Source of the DNA: Chryseobacterium jejuense
Lineage (GTDB): Bacteria > Bacteroidota > Bacteroidia > Flavobacteriales > Weeksellaceae
Assembly (NCBI RefSeq): GCF_900100075.1
Contig: NZ_FNEG01000002.1
Span: forward strand, 496,001-560,000
DNA length: 64,000 bases
Direction of reading: 5' to 3'
Below the pieces are notes generated by a model. It had not been told where the DNA came from, did not search any database, and saw only the letters and a list, made by a program, of their open reading frames with translations. Positions 17,131 to 26,155 of the stretch are shown here, piece after piece. Each line of letters begins with the position of its first letter. Positions within the stretch are counted from its first letter, which is position 1. Made by a program: the position numbers and the translations under genes.

Positions 17131-18339
17131 TTAAGCAACAGATTCCTGCATTACAGCTTTTTTATCCTTAAAGATCTGATATCCAAACCATACAGCAACT
17201 AATGCCATACCTGCGCGGGTTACCACCATCGGTAAAATAGAGTCTGCTTCTAAAAAGCCTAGTAATCCTGATATTAAAAAAGTTACCATTAATTGCATAA
17301 ATCCTAATAGTGCTGCAGCAGTACCTCTTCCCTCTTTAAAAGGAGATAGAGCATGCGCTGAAGTAAGAGGAAACAGAATTCCAATAGCCAGAAGTGATAG
17401 ATACAACATCCCTATTTCTAATACCATAGAAAGGTTTTCTGCTGCTATAAAAATGTGAAGAGTACATACTATCAATAACATTAAAGTTGCTGCAAATAAA
17501 AGCGTTGAATTACTGATTCTCTTGATTAATCTAGGCGTAAGATAAGCCGCCGTAATTAAAGCTAATGAATTGAATGCAAATATAAAACTGAAAGTCTCAC
17601 TGGAAAATCCATGAATTTCCATAAATAAGAACGGAGCATTTGAAATGTAAATAATCAAAGAGGCAAATGCAATACTTCCAACCATTGTACTGTTGATGAA
17701 TTCTTTGTTGGAAATAATCATTTTCAGTTGCTCTTTTAAGCCTTTTTCTTCTGTTGTTACATTATCAGGCTGGCTGATTCTTACGTTTGTTTCCGGAACG
17801 TATTTGTATACCATGAAGAATGTAATCAGTCCCATAATACACAAAAAAGCAAATGAACTATTCCAGCCCCAATATTTCAGAAATACGCTTCCCATCAAAG
17901 GCGCTACAATAGGCGCAATACCACTGATCTGTGATTGCTGTGCGAAAATGGTTACGGATTTCTGCTTATCATAAAGATCAATAATAATGGCTCTTCCAAT
18001 CACAATTCCTGCACTTCCTCCAAATGCCTGTAAGAAACGCATCGCCCATAAAACATAAATATCTGAGGTAAAATAGATAGCTGTTGTCCCTATGATAAAA
18101 AAGAGCAGCCCGCAATACAGCATCGGTTTACGACCTGTTTTGTCTGATAGAGGTCCCCATAATAATTGTCCGAAAGCAAATCCGGCAAAGAAAACTGAGA
18201 TAGAGATCTGGATGTGCCCGATATCGGTTTTAAAAATATCGGCCATGCTTGGGAAAGCAGGAAGATAAAGATCTATACTTAGAGATTCCAACGTGTTGAG
18301 TAGCGCTAAAATAAACACTACAATACCTAACTTCTTCAT
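17131..18339 (-). CDS. Bcr/CflA-type multidrug efflux MFS transporter
   Basis: The protein is 402 residues with about twelve membrane segments. The N-terminal LESLSIDLYLPAFPSMA and the loop WGPLSDKTGRKPMLYCG (MFS motif A, between helices 2 and 3) are characteristic of the Bcr/CflA drug/H+ antiporter group; the GGSAGIVIGRAIIIDLYD segment follows in helix 5. It should export hydrophobic drugs with proton uptake across the inner membrane. The start at 18339 (MKKLGIVVF) is chosen because it begins just before helix 1. An AraC-type gene upstream in the same direction may regulate it. Confidence 0.9.
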   Translation of the reverse strand: MKKLGIVVFILALLNTLESLSIDLYLPAFPSMADIFKTDIGHIQISISVFFAGFAFGQLLWGPLSDKTGRKPMLYCGLLFFIIGTTAIYFTSDIYVLWAMRFLQAFGGSAGIVIGRAIIIDLYDKQKSVTIFAQQSQISGIAPIVAPLMGSVFLKYWGWNSSFAFLCIMGLITFFMVYKYVPETNVRISQPDNVTTEEKGLKEQLKMIISNKEFINSTMVGSIAFASLIIYISNAPFLFMEIHGFSSETFSFIFAFNSLALITAAYLTPRLIKRISNSTLLFAATLMLLIVCTLHIFIAAENLSMVLEIGMLYLSLLAIGILFPLTSAHALSPFKEGRGTAAALLGFMQLMVTFLISGLLGFLEADSILPMVVTRAGMALVAVWFGYQIFKDKKAVMQESVA

Positions 18340-18506
18340 AAATTGTAAGCCTTCACAGGCGATTTTTTTCAGTGTGCAAAATTGCCTTAAAAAGCAGCAG
18401 ATTACAATACAAGAACTGAAGGAAGTATAGGACAAAGTGAAGATTTAAATAAAAAAACAAATAAAAAAAGCCAATTTACATCTACCTTAATTGTAAATAT
18501 TGAAGA

Positions 18507-19331
18507 TTACCTTTTTTCATTATTCTTAAAATTGTCAGGGTTTTGCCCTGTATGTTTCTTGAAAAACCTTGAAAAATATGAAGCATCGTTAAAACCGAGC
18601 TTAAAAGCAATCTCCTTTACCGTAAGAGCACCAAAACTTAGTTCTCTTTTCGCTTCCAGAATTAAACGTTGAGAAATCATTTTCTTTACTGTTGTTCCTC
18701 TCAAAAGACGTACAATATCATTAAGATGGTGAGTGCTTATCTTTAATTTTTCAGCGTAGAAGCTTGTTTCTTTCTCTACTATATAATGCTTCTCAATAAG
18801 TACCACCAGCTCATGAATACGTTGACGGTCATTCAACAAAGGCTCCTGAGGTTTTATTTGCTCTCCAATGATAATACAAAATGCTTTCAGATATGCCTTT
18901 AAGAGTTCAGTTCTTGCTGTTGCTTTATATTCCTGCTCAATCAATGACAGGATGGTACTGCATGTCTTTTCGTTTTTAGGATCTAAAAAAAACGGCAGCT
19001 CTCCTCCCGTGAGTACTGATTCTATATCACAGGCTTCGTTGAAAATTTCCCGGCTTATCGCCATTGCATATCCCTCCTCGCCTTCTATTTTCATATTGAA
19101 AGCCTGTCCTGGTGCTATAATACAGATTTGATTATTTTCTAGTTTGTAGCTTTCAAAATCCAGTTCAAGACGGCTTTTTTCGTACACTTCTCTGAACCAG
19201 ATAATTTCAAAAAAATTGTGCCGGTGCACATCATGGAAGTTCTCCGGGCCAGCTGCACTTAATGTGCTCATCTGAAATTTTTCAGAAGTAAGATGGTGAA
19301 CCGGGATTTCTTTTTCTGGTATATTCATCAC
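18507..19331 (-). CDS. AraC-family transcriptional regulator
   Basis: The 274-residue protein has an N-terminal cupin-like ligand domain (about 20-150; FHDVHRHNFFEIIWF) and a C-terminal AraC DNA-binding domain of two helix-turn-helix units (about 175-270), with KLGFNDASYFSRFFKKHTGQ as the conserved second unit. It is probably a ligand-responsive activator. It lies 167 bases upstream of the Bcr/CflA pump gene and in the same direction, so it is a likely regulator of that pump; this is inferred from position. Confidence 0.9.
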   Translation of the reverse strand: MMNIPEKEIPVHHLTSEKFQMSTLSAAGPENFHDVHRHNFFEIIWFREVYEKSRLELDFESYKLENNQICIIAPGQAFNMKIEGEEGYAMAISREIFNEACDIESVLTGGELPFFLDPKNEKTCSTILSLIEQEYKATARTELLKAYLKAFCIIIGEQIKPQEPLLNDRQRIHELVVLIEKHYIVEKETSFYAEKLKISTHHLNDIVRLLRGTTVKKMISQRLILEAKRELSFGALTVKEIAFKLGFNDASYFSRFFKKHTGQNPDNFKNNEKR

Positions 19332-19356
19332 TGTATTTTAAAAAAGGTTATCAATA

Positions 19357-19392
19357 AACAAAAACCACAGCAAAAAAAGTGCTGCGGTTTTC
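19357..19392 (-). terminator. terminator after thiL
   Basis: On the minus strand AAAACCGCAGC and GCTGTGGTTTT pair (one G-U wobble) around an A/T-rich loop and run into a T tract. The wobble becomes an A-C mismatch on the plus strand, so it works for thiL, which ends at 19419. Confidence 0.75.
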
Positions 19393-19418
19393 TACAATAT
19401 TTAAAATTAAATTAAATC

Positions 19419-20480
19419 TTATCCGTTCTGGCTTCCTAAAAAGGCATCCCATCCCTGAGCAGTAAGAGCCACTAACTGGTTAGAACCTCTTGCTACCATA
19501 AAGTTTCCTTCTTCTTTTTCAACCGCATGACCTATAATGGTAAAGTCAGGATGATTTTTAATTTTATCAAAATCATTTGGTGAAATTGTGAACAGCAATT
19601 CATAATCTTCACCACCACTTAAGGCTGTCATTACCGGGTTTAGATTCATTTCATCTGCTGTAGAGATGGTAAGGCTGTCCATAGGTACCTTTTCTTCATA
19701 CAATCTGAATCCTACCTTAGATTGATCGGAAAGGTGAAGAATCTCAGAAGCCAAGCCGTCTGAAATATCAATCATGGAAGTTGGTTTAATATCCAGCTCC
19801 TCCAAAATCTTTTTAACGTCTGTTCTTGCTTCAGGTTTCAACTGTCTTTCCAGGATATAATCGTAACCTTCCATTTCCGGCTGCATATTCGGATCCGCAA
19901 GATAAACGGCATGCTCTCTTTCAAGAACCTGCAGTCCCATGTATGCACCTCCTAAATCGCCTGTTACTACAAGAAGATCATTTGATTTTGCCCCACTTCT
20001 TTTAACAATATTTTCGTCAGTTTCAATTCCTACAGCCGTAATACTCATTACTAATCCTGAGTTGGAACTTGTAGTATCACCACCAATCAAATCTACTTTA
20101 TATCTTGTACATGCCGCCTGAATTCCCGCATAAATTTCTTCTAAAGCTTCTACCGGAAAACGGTTGGAAACAGCCAAAGAAACTAAAATCTGTGTAGGAA
20201 TAGCGTTCATAGCAGCAATATCACTTAGGTTTACAACTACCGCTTTATAGCCTAAATGTTTTAACGGAACGTAACCTAAATTAAAGTGTACTCCTTCCGC
20301 CAACACATCTGTGGTAAGAACTACTTTTTTATTACCAGGGTTAATTACTGCCGCATCATCTCCTACCCCAAGTTCCGAAGATTCATTGGATAATGGAAAA
20401 TGCTCAGTCAAATGCTTAATAAGACCGAACTCTCCTAATTTTGAAATGGGCGTCAGCTCCTGTGATTTATCTTCAAACAT
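19419..20480 (-). CDS. thiL: thiamine-phosphate kinase
   Basis: The 353-residue enzyme shows the ThiL/PurM-like fold: GVGDDAAVI near residue 40 (metal/ATP binding), DLIGGDTTSSN, the TPxxxIDISDG-type SMIDISDGLASEI near residue 235, and SGGEDYELLF. It phosphorylates thiamine monophosphate to thiamine diphosphate in the cytosol. The thioesterase gene lies upstream in the same direction across 95 bases that contain an inverted repeat GATAATTGATA / TATCAATTATC (20513-20566), so co-transcription is uncertain. Confidence 0.95.
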   Translation of the reverse strand: MFEDKSQELTPISKLGEFGLIKHLTEHFPLSNESSELGVGDDAAVINPGNKKVVLTTDVLAEGVHFNLGYVPLKHLGYKAVVVNLSDIAAMNAIPTQILVSLAVSNRFPVEALEEIYAGIQAACTRYKVDLIGGDTTSSNSGLVMSITAVGIETDENIVKRSGAKSNDLLVVTGDLGGAYMGLQVLEREHAVYLADPNMQPEMEGYDYILERQLKPEARTDVKKILEELDIKPTSMIDISDGLASEILHLSDQSKVGFRLYEEKVPMDSLTISTADEMNLNPVMTALSGGEDYELLFTISPNDFDKIKNHPDFTIIGHAVEKEEGNFMVARGSNQLVALTAQGWDAFLGSQNG

Positions 20481-20575
20481 AAAATTTTATTTATCAATGA
20501 TAACTGATAAGCGATAATTGATAATCTTACTTTCAGCTCCTCTAGGAACATCATGTATCAATTATCATTCATCAT

Positions 20576-21070
20576 TTATAGATTAATTTCTGCCGGATCA
20601 ATATTGTGTGGGTGGAAAGGAAGTTTTTTAAAGTCTTCTTTTGATAACACCACTGTTTCCGGGCTTTTGTATTTATTCATAGCTTCCACTACATCATCTG
20701 GTGGAGTGGTCATTTTTCTTAGCATCATATCGATCCAAACTCCTGTAGCTTCGGAAGTAGCACAATGCACACCATCCGGAGTATAGAACTTGTGAACGAA
20801 ACGGTAGATGGAAGAATCATCAGAACATCCGTCTATTTCTACACTTACAATCACAATCTGATCCGCATAGATCTCTTTAAAGAAAGAATATCTTTCGTGC
20901 AGAATAACAGGGCCTATTCCCCATCTGCTTAATTGGGTAACCCCCATTTTTTCCTTGGTCATAAAAGCCATTCTGGCTTGCGCACAATATTGTACATATG
21001 ATGAATTGGCTAAGTGTTTGTTGGCATCAAGATCGCTCCAACGCACTTCAAATTTATGGTAGAAAATCAT
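20576..21070 (-). CDS. acyl-CoA thioesterase, hotdog fold
   Basis: At 164 residues it is a single hotdog domain of the 4-hydroxybenzoyl-CoA thioesterase type: FEVRWSDLDANKHLANSSYVQY contains the catalytic-type Asp and the conserved helix, followed by GPVILHERYSFFKEI. It likely hydrolyses an acyl-CoA, substrate unknown. The ATG at 21070 (MIFYHKFEV) is preferred to the one at 21121 because family members begin a few residues before the first strand. The gene is divergent from the BaiN-like gene. Confidence 0.85.
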   Translation of the reverse strand: MIFYHKFEVRWSDLDANKHLANSSYVQYCAQARMAFMTKEKMGVTQLSRWGIGPVILHERYSFFKEIYADQIVIVSVEIDGCSDDSSIYRFVHKFYTPDGVHCATSEATGVWIDMMLRKMTTPPDDVVEAMNKYKSPETVVLSKEDFKKLPFHPHNIDPAEINL

Positions 21071-21143
21071 ACTGAAATCGTTTTTGGTATAATTAAAATT
21101 ATAATCTTCAAAAATACTCAAATAAGATGGTTTATAAAAATTG

Positions 21144-21151
21144 TACTTTTG
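21144..21151 (+). promoter_or_regulatory. -7 promoter box upstream of the BaiN-like gene
   Basis: TACTTTTG matches TAnnTTTG and lies 33 bases before the start at 21185. Confidence 0.45.
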
Positions 21152-21184
21152 AAAAAATAATCTTCAGCATAGGATTACACATAC

Positions 21185-22387
21185 ATGAAACAGATCATTA
21201 TTATCGGAGGCGGTGCTGCAGGCTTTTTCTGCGCATCCAACCTTGACGAAAAGAAATACAAAATTACGATTTTAGAACAGAACTCAGATGTCCTTCAGAA
21301 AGTTAAGATTTCCGGAGGTGGACGATGTAATGTTACCCACGCCTGCTTTGATCCAAGAGAGCTGGTACAATTCTATCCCCGTGGAAACAAGGAATTACTG
21401 AGTGTCTTTACCAAATTTCAACCGGGAGATACTATGGAATGGTTCGATCAGCGAAATGTTCCATTGAAAGTAGAAAATGACAACAGGACTTTCCCTGAAA
21501 GTAATTCTTCACAAACCATCATCAATACTTTTTTGAATGAAGTTCAAAAGAAAAATGTGGTGGTACAAACAAAATGCAGTGTAAAAGAGATTGAAAAACA
21601 GGATGAAAAATATCTTGTAAAAACCAATTCCGGAGACTTTGAGGCTGATTATATTGTGTATACTACCGGAAGTTCTCCAAAATCGTTGAAAATTGTTGAA
21701 AATCTAGGACATAAGATTATAGACCTTGTTCCTTCTCTTTTTACTTTTAATATTAAAGATGACCTTTTAAAAGATCTTCCGGGAACCAGTTTTGAAAATG
21801 CCGGGATTTCAATTCCTAAATTAAAAACTGAGGAAAGCGGACCACTCTTGATTACCCATTGGGGACTTTCCGGACCTGCTGTTCTGAAAATTTCAGCATG
21901 GGAAGCCATCAGTCTTGCAAAACTTAAATATAATTTTGAAATTGAAGTGAATTTTATTTCCATAGACATGGAAGATGCAGAAGAAATTTTCAACAACTTC
22001 AAACAAAGCAATCCCAAAAAGACCATCGGCCAATCGAAAATCTTTGATATTACGAACAGATTCTGGCAGAAAATTCTGGACATTTCAAAAGTGGATCTCA
22101 ACAAACAGGTTGCCAATATTTCAGGCAAAGAGATGCAGAAAATCCTGGAAAATCTTTGCAAAAAGAAATTTCAGGTTACAGGAAAATCTACATTTAAAGA
22201 TGAATTTGTAACAGCAGGAGGTATTGATTTAAAGGAAATTAACTTCAAAAACATGTCCTCAAAAGTTCTTCCTAATTTTTATATTGCCGGAGAGGTCTTA
22301 AATATAGATGCAGTAACCGGAGGTTTCAACTTCCAGGCATGCTGGAGTGAAGGCTGGCTGATTGCACAGGATTTGAATAACTTGTAG
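21185..22387 (+). CDS. BaiN/HI0933-family FAD-dependent oxidoreductase
   Basis: The 400-residue flavoprotein starts with a dinucleotide-binding loop IIGGGAAGFFCASNL, followed by KVKISGGGRCNVTHAC (HI0933-family signature), ITHWGLSGPAVLK in the middle and a second FAD-contact DAVTGGFNFQACWSEGWLIA at the end. Members are NAD(P)/FAD-dependent oxidoreductases; BaiN of gut bacteria acts on bile-acid intermediates, but most homologues have no known substrate. It is first of an apparent run including the TonB-C-like, DUF2306 and YARHG genes. Confidence 0.92.
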   Translation: MKQIIIIGGGAAGFFCASNLDEKKYKITILEQNSDVLQKVKISGGGRCNVTHACFDPRELVQFYPRGNKELLSVFTKFQPGDTMEWFDQRNVPLKVENDNRTFPESNSSQTIINTFLNEVQKKNVVVQTKCSVKEIEKQDEKYLVKTNSGDFEADYIVYTTGSSPKSLKIVENLGHKIIDLVPSLFTFNIKDDLLKDLPGTSFENAGISIPKLKTEESGPLLITHWGLSGPAVLKISAWEAISLAKLKYNFEIEVNFISIDMEDAEEIFNNFKQSNPKKTIGQSKIFDITNRFWQKILDISKVDLNKQVANISGKEMQKILENLCKKKFQVTGKSTFKDEFVTAGGIDLKEINFKNMSSKVLPNFYIAGEVLNIDAVTGGFNFQACWSEGWLIAQDLNNL

Positions 22388-22407
22388 AATATAAAAAACT
22401 ATAATCC

Positions 22408-22815
22408 ATGAAAAAATTATCATTATTAGTCTTACTTTTAGGATCCTCCTATGCTTTTTCTCAGATAAAGATAAAAGATCCTCTCCCTACCCACGGTATT
22501 TTCCAGGAAAAGAAAGAACGTAAAGCAGCAGAATATCCTGGAGGAATTGGAACGTTAATAAAAGATATTTCCAAAGAAATTAAAACAGGCCGTATAAGAG
22601 GAGCGAGAAGTGGACAAATACGGTCCAATGCTAAATTCATAGTAGACCTTGATGGTAAAATAGCAAAGGTGGAAGTAACTGGTGACAATCAAGATCTAAA
22701 TAGTGAAGTGGAAAGAGTACTGAAATCTATGAAAACCAAATGGATTCCCGGAGAACAAAATGGTACTCCTGTAGAAACATGGTATAGAGTTCCTGTGGTT
22801 GTCAACTTTAATTAA
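22408..22815 (+). CDS. small secreted TonB-C-like protein
   Basis: The 135-residue protein has a signal peptide (MKKLSLLVLLLGSSYAFSQ) and a single domain (about 45-135) with AKFIVDLDGKIAKVEVTGDN, WIPGEQNGTPVETWYRVPVVV. It resembles TonB C-terminal domains and the 188-residue protein at 10791-11357. There is no membrane anchor, so it probably acts in the periplasm or is surface-exposed. It begins 20 bases after the flavoprotein gene and ends 4 bases before the DUF2306 gene. Confidence 0.75.
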   Translation: MKKLSLLVLLLGSSYAFSQIKIKDPLPTHGIFQEKKERKAAEYPGGIGTLIKDISKEIKTGRIRGARSGQIRSNAKFIVDLDGKIAKVEVTGDNQDLNSEVERVLKSMKTKWIPGEQNGTPVETWYRVPVVVNFN

Positions 22816-22819
22816 CAAA

Positions 22820-23455
22820 ATGCTATCAGCCAAAAGAAATATCACATTTTTCAAAATCCTTCTCATTATAGGATTTGTATATTTCTTTTGGCTGATGTTG
22901 AAAATAACGCTGGAGTATATTCCCTTAAACCCCAACATCAGTTTCCTGATGATTAAACAGACTGAAGTGGAACACAGGCCGGAATATCTCTACTTTTTCT
23001 ACACTCATGTGTACACCAGTATTGTTGTCCTTCTTTCAGGGTTTCTAGCCATCATCCGGAAAGACTTCGGGCTGAAAAACTTCCACAGAAATATGGGGAA
23101 AGTATATATTTTTCTCATTTTGCTTTTGGCTGCACCATCAGGTCTTTATATGGGATTTTTTGCCAACGGAGGCCTATTTTCAAAGGTTTCATTTGTTATG
23201 CTGGGCTTTTTATGGTGGTTTTCCACTTTCAAAGCTTATCAGTTGGCCAGGCAAAAAAGATTTAAAGAGCACAAGCAATGGATGTGGCGGAGTTTTGCTT
23301 TTACATTATCAGCCATCACATTGCGAATGTGGAAGGTTATTATTGTATATTTATTCCATCCCAATCCCATGGACGTTTACCAAATCATTGCCTGGCTGGG
23401 CTGGATTCCCAACATCCTTATCATTGAATACTTAATGACAAAAAAACTAATATGA
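22820..23455 (+). CDS. DUF2306-family membrane protein
   Basis: The 211-residue product has about six membrane segments (ILLIIGFVYFFWLM, VYTSIVVLLSGFLAII, IFLILLLAAPSGLYMGFF and others) and conserved polar positions KNFHRNMGKVY and EHKQWMWRSF. This matches DUF2306. It is probably an inner-membrane protein; the paired His residues could bind a cofactor but no function is established. The ATG at 22820 is chosen because the preceding gene ends at 22815. Its stop overlaps the next start by ATGA. Confidence 0.83.
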   Translation: MLSAKRNITFFKILLIIGFVYFFWLMLKITLEYIPLNPNISFLMIKQTEVEHRPEYLYFFYTHVYTSIVVLLSGFLAIIRKDFGLKNFHRNMGKVYIFLILLLAAPSGLYMGFFANGGLFSKVSFVMLGFLWWFSTFKAYQLARQKRFKEHKQWMWRSFAFTLSAITLRMWKVIIVYLFHPNPMDVYQIIAWLGWIPNILIIEYLMTKKLI

Positions 23456-24369
23456 AAACTTTACATTACACTTTAATTTCCCTGCTCGCCGTTTCGTTGA
23501 TAAGCTGCAAGAAAGACGGAAAAACGAATGAATCCAACAAAGATTCCCTAACCGCAAAAAAAGATTCTGTTGTTATTCCTGAAGTTCATAAAGAATATTA
23601 TGGCGTTTACACAGGTGATTTTGCAGGCATGGAAAAAATAGTTGATGATGTAGATGGCTCTGAATATGATGAGAATGTCTACAAAAAAATCTCTATCAAG
23701 ATCAACAGAATTACCAAAGACAGTGTTTATGGCCAAAGCATTGTAAACGGAAATCAGCGTCCCGTAAAAGGAATTTTTAATGAGGCTTCCAAATCTTTTA
23801 TTCTGGATGAACCAGGAAACGATAAAACAGATGGCAGATTTGAAGTAAAACTGAACGGAGACAGCTTAACCGGAAAATGGAATGCCTTTAATAAAAAAGC
23901 AGTAAAAGCCCCTCTGAAATCTCTTAAACTCATCAAAAAAGACTTTGTCTATAACCCTAACTTTATGCTTGATCCGGATTCCAATCTGGTAGACTGGAAC
24001 AATCCTAAAGATTTTGTTGAGAAGTATACGGATGACGATGGAAAAACGGAAAGCTACACTACATCCAAAAACCGGGTGGCTTCTGATGCCATCTTTAAAC
24101 TGAATGCTTCTAAGCAAAAGCTCAACGAAAAAGACCTTAAGAATTTAAGAAAACTGGATATGGAAATTATCAAAAACTCAGTATTTGCAAGACATGGCTA
24201 TTCCTTTAAAAAAGAAACGTACAGAGACTTTTTCGAGCAGACAAATTGGTATATTCCGGTTTCCAATAATGTAGATAATGATCTTTCTCCTATGGAAAAA
24301 GATAATGTAGCCCTACTGAACCGATTCATTAAATATGCTGAAGATAAGTATGACAGCTTTGGAAGATAG
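23452..24369 (+). CDS. YARHG-domain lipoprotein
   Basis: The 305-residue protein has a lipoprotein signal MKTLHYTLISLLAVSLISC with the acylated Cys at residue 19 and a Lys/Ser-rich linker. The C-terminus (about 220-290) is a YARHG domain: LRNLRKL-type helix, then SVFARHGYSFKKETYRDFFEQTNWY. YARHG domains occur on extracellular or surface proteins; the function is unknown. It overlaps the DUF2306 gene by four bases and is the last gene of this run; a convergent gene starts its 3' end 14 bases later. Confidence 0.88.
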   Translation: MKTLHYTLISLLAVSLISCKKDGKTNESNKDSLTAKKDSVVIPEVHKEYYGVYTGDFAGMEKIVDDVDGSEYDENVYKKISIKINRITKDSVYGQSIVNGNQRPVKGIFNEASKSFILDEPGNDKTDGRFEVKLNGDSLTGKWNAFNKKAVKAPLKSLKLIKKDFVYNPNFMLDPDSNLVDWNNPKDFVEKYTDDDGKTESYTTSKNRVASDAIFKLNASKQKLNEKDLKNLRKLDMEIIKNSVFARHGYSFKKETYRDFFEQTNWYIPVSNNVDNDLSPMEKDNVALLNRFIKYAEDKYDSFGR

Positions 24370-24383
24370 ATTAATAGCAGGTA

Positions 24384-24785
24384 CTAGAGATCGGGTGTTG
24401 AAGTTAAGTTCTGACCTTTTGTCATTGTAACGAAAAGATAGAGTAACAGACAACCTACGGCATAACACAGAATATCAATCCACGAGAAAGAGTTTCCAAT
24501 CACAATATACATCAGGCTTCCAGGACGGAAGCCTAGTTTTTCTGCAATATTGAAATACTGGGCAACTTCTATAAAGCAGGAAAATATTAAAATTCCAAGA
24601 ATCAATTTTTCATTGTTTACCCTGAAGAAGCTCTTTACTAAAGTATAGAGCAGTATGACAACAATAACATCTCCAAGATAAGCTCTTACAAAAAAAATAT
24701 CCTTCAATTTCGTCGCAATAAGTACCTCAATAAGAAAAATAAAAATGGAGATGAGAAGATATTTCAGGCTAAATTGGAATTTCAT
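24384..24785 (-). CDS. DUF2809-family membrane protein
   Basis: The 133-residue protein has four membrane segments: YLLISIFIFLIEVLIAT, LGDVIVVILLYTLVKSFF, LILGILIFSCFIEVAQYF and WIDILCYAVGCLLLYLFV. Conserved polar residues in FVRAYLGD, EVAQYF and GNSFSWIDI agree with DUF2809, which is distantly VanZ-like. It is likely an inner-membrane protein of unknown function. It follows the thioredoxin-fold gene by 76 bases in the same direction. Confidence 0.85.
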   Translation of the reverse strand: MKFQFSLKYLLISIFIFLIEVLIATKLKDIFFVRAYLGDVIVVILLYTLVKSFFRVNNEKLILGILIFSCFIEVAQYFNIAEKLGFRPGSLMYIVIGNSFSWIDILCYAVGCLLLYLFVTMTKGQNLTSTPDL

Positions 24786-24861
24786 GTTGATGTTGTATTA
24801 AAAGTTTGAGCATAAAAAATCGGCATTCAAAAGAACCCCGATTTTTATTCTGACAAATATA

Positions 24862-25518
24862 TTATTTCTTTACTTTGATTGTACACCCAATCGCTACAGT
24901 TTTTGTCATTTTCACCGGTTCTCCCTTTATCAAAGCATTTACGGCATCCTGAGCATAGTATTCTGACACATCGGTTGGGTTATCGTAATTGTTATCAATA
25001 GCTCCAATATATTTTACAATGTTCTTACTGTTTTCCTTTTGCAATATAAAAACATGGGGTGTTTTTGTGGCTCCGTACTGCGGATAGATCTTCTGTCCTT
25101 CATCCATTAAATACGGAAAAGTAAAACCTTTCTGTTTTGCTCTCTCTATCATTTGTTTATATCCATCCTCCGGTTGCACAGTCGGATCATTCGGATTAAT
25201 GGCTATTACCGGATATCCCTGAGCTTTGTACTTTTTATCCAACTCAATGATTCTGTCTTCATATTTCTTGGCATACGGACAATGGTTACAGGTGAAGATC
25301 ACGATGAACCCTTTAGCTGTTTTAAAATCACTCAGGGAAACCATCTTCCCATCAATATTTTTAAGTTTAAAATCTGCAGCCTCATCTCCTACTTCATAAC
25401 CCTTTACCACTGAAACAGTTTCTTTTTGAGGTTCATTTTTATCGTGATTCGTTGTTGTAAAACTTAACAATCCCAGCCCAGCAATGAAAGCTGCTATTAA
25501 TGTTTTCATATTTTTCAT
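24862..25518 (-). CDS. thioredoxin-family (AhpC/TSA-like) exported protein
   Basis: The 218-residue protein has an N-terminal signal (MKNMKTLIAAFIAGLGLLSF) and a thioredoxin-like domain (about 45-200) with the active site FTCNHCPYAKKY (CxxC), a redoxin cis-Pro region TKTPHVFIL and a C-terminal TVAIGCTIKVKK. This agrees with periplasmic redoxins of the AhpC/TSA superfamily. It may reduce disulfides or peroxides in the envelope. The TlpA-like gene lies upstream with its stop at 25529, so the two form an operon; ATG at 25518 is preferred to a TTG at 25524. Confidence 0.88.
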   Translation of the reverse strand: MKNMKTLIAAFIAGLGLLSFTTTNHDKNEPQKETVSVVKGYEVGDEAADFKLKNIDGKMVSLSDFKTAKGFIVIFTCNHCPYAKKYEDRIIELDKKYKAQGYPVIAINPNDPTVQPEDGYKQMIERAKQKGFTFPYLMDEGQKIYPQYGATKTPHVFILQKENSKNIVKYIGAIDNNYDNPTDVSEYYAQDAVNALIKGEPVKMTKTVAIGCTIKVKK

Positions 25519-25528
25519 ACTCAATTAT

Positions 25529-26017
25529 TTATTGTAGATTTTCAGTAATTGTCTTTTCTAAATCTTCCTTGCTCATTTCTCCATCATTGAAATATACTTT
25601 CTCTCCGTTTTTATAAAAAATAGTTACCGGAATATTTCCTTCCCATTCTTTTTCAAATCTTGGAATCCAGGTATTCATGCGTTTAATATCGTCTAAAAGT
25701 ACAACTTCAGCAGTCAGATTTTTATTTTTAATGAATTTTAAAACCCTTTCTTTATCCACCAACCTATCTAATGAAACCAAAATCATCTTAAATTTAGAAT
25801 TATTTGAGTTTTGATTATTGACTTCCATAAAGTGAGGAAGTTCCTTCACACAAGGTGCACAAGTAGTGGCCCAAAAATTCACAACCAGAACCTTATCTTT
25901 CTCCGATTGGATTTTCTTTTCCAGGTCTTCATATTTCAGAACAGAGACTTCCATCTGCTGCGCTTTACAAATCGTACAGAACAAAAAGACAGCAAGGATT
26001 TTTAGTAAATTCTTCAT
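25529..26017 (-). CDS. TlpA-like thioredoxin
   Basis: The 162-residue protein has a signal peptide (MKNLLKILAVFLFCTICKAQ) and a TlpA/ResA-like domain with NFWATTCAPCVKELPHF as the CxxC active site and VTIFYKNGEKVYF following the cis-Pro strand. Such proteins reduce disulfides in the periplasm, for example during cytochrome c maturation. It is divergent from the Cys-Cys peptide genes at 26156-26718. The operon includes the next thioredoxin-fold gene. The start at 26017 gives the signal peptide; an earlier frame start lacks one. Confidence 0.9.
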   Translation of the reverse strand: MKNLLKILAVFLFCTICKAQQMEVSVLKYEDLEKKIQSEKDKVLVVNFWATTCAPCVKELPHFMEVNNQNSNNSKFKMILVSLDRLVDKERVLKFIKNKNLTAEVVLLDDIKRMNTWIPRFEKEWEGNIPVTIFYKNGEKVYFNDGEMSKEDLEKTITENLQ

Positions 26018-26125
26018 ATTCAAATGTAATAAATAATTGCAAATCAGAAATCTTAAGACTCTATTTTTTATGATCTTACGTAAATGAATTTTTTCACAAT
26101 CCGTAGAGTTATTTAGATAATTTTG

Positions 26126-26133
26126 TATATTTG
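26126..26133 (+). promoter_or_regulatory. -7 promoter box upstream of the Cys-Cys peptides
   Basis: TATATTTG matches TAnnTTTG and lies 22 bases before the start at 26156. Confidence 0.5.
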
Positions 26134-26155
26134 AATACAACCAAACTAAATTATT

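Noticed and set aside
20513..20566. Terminator between the thioesterase gene and thiL
   Set aside because: An 11-bp inverted repeat is present but has a 32-nt loop and no T-run, so it was only noted with thiL.
21649..22161. 170-codon minus-strand open frame inside the flavoprotein gene
   Set aside because: It is the shadow of a strongly supported gene with conserved FAD motifs.
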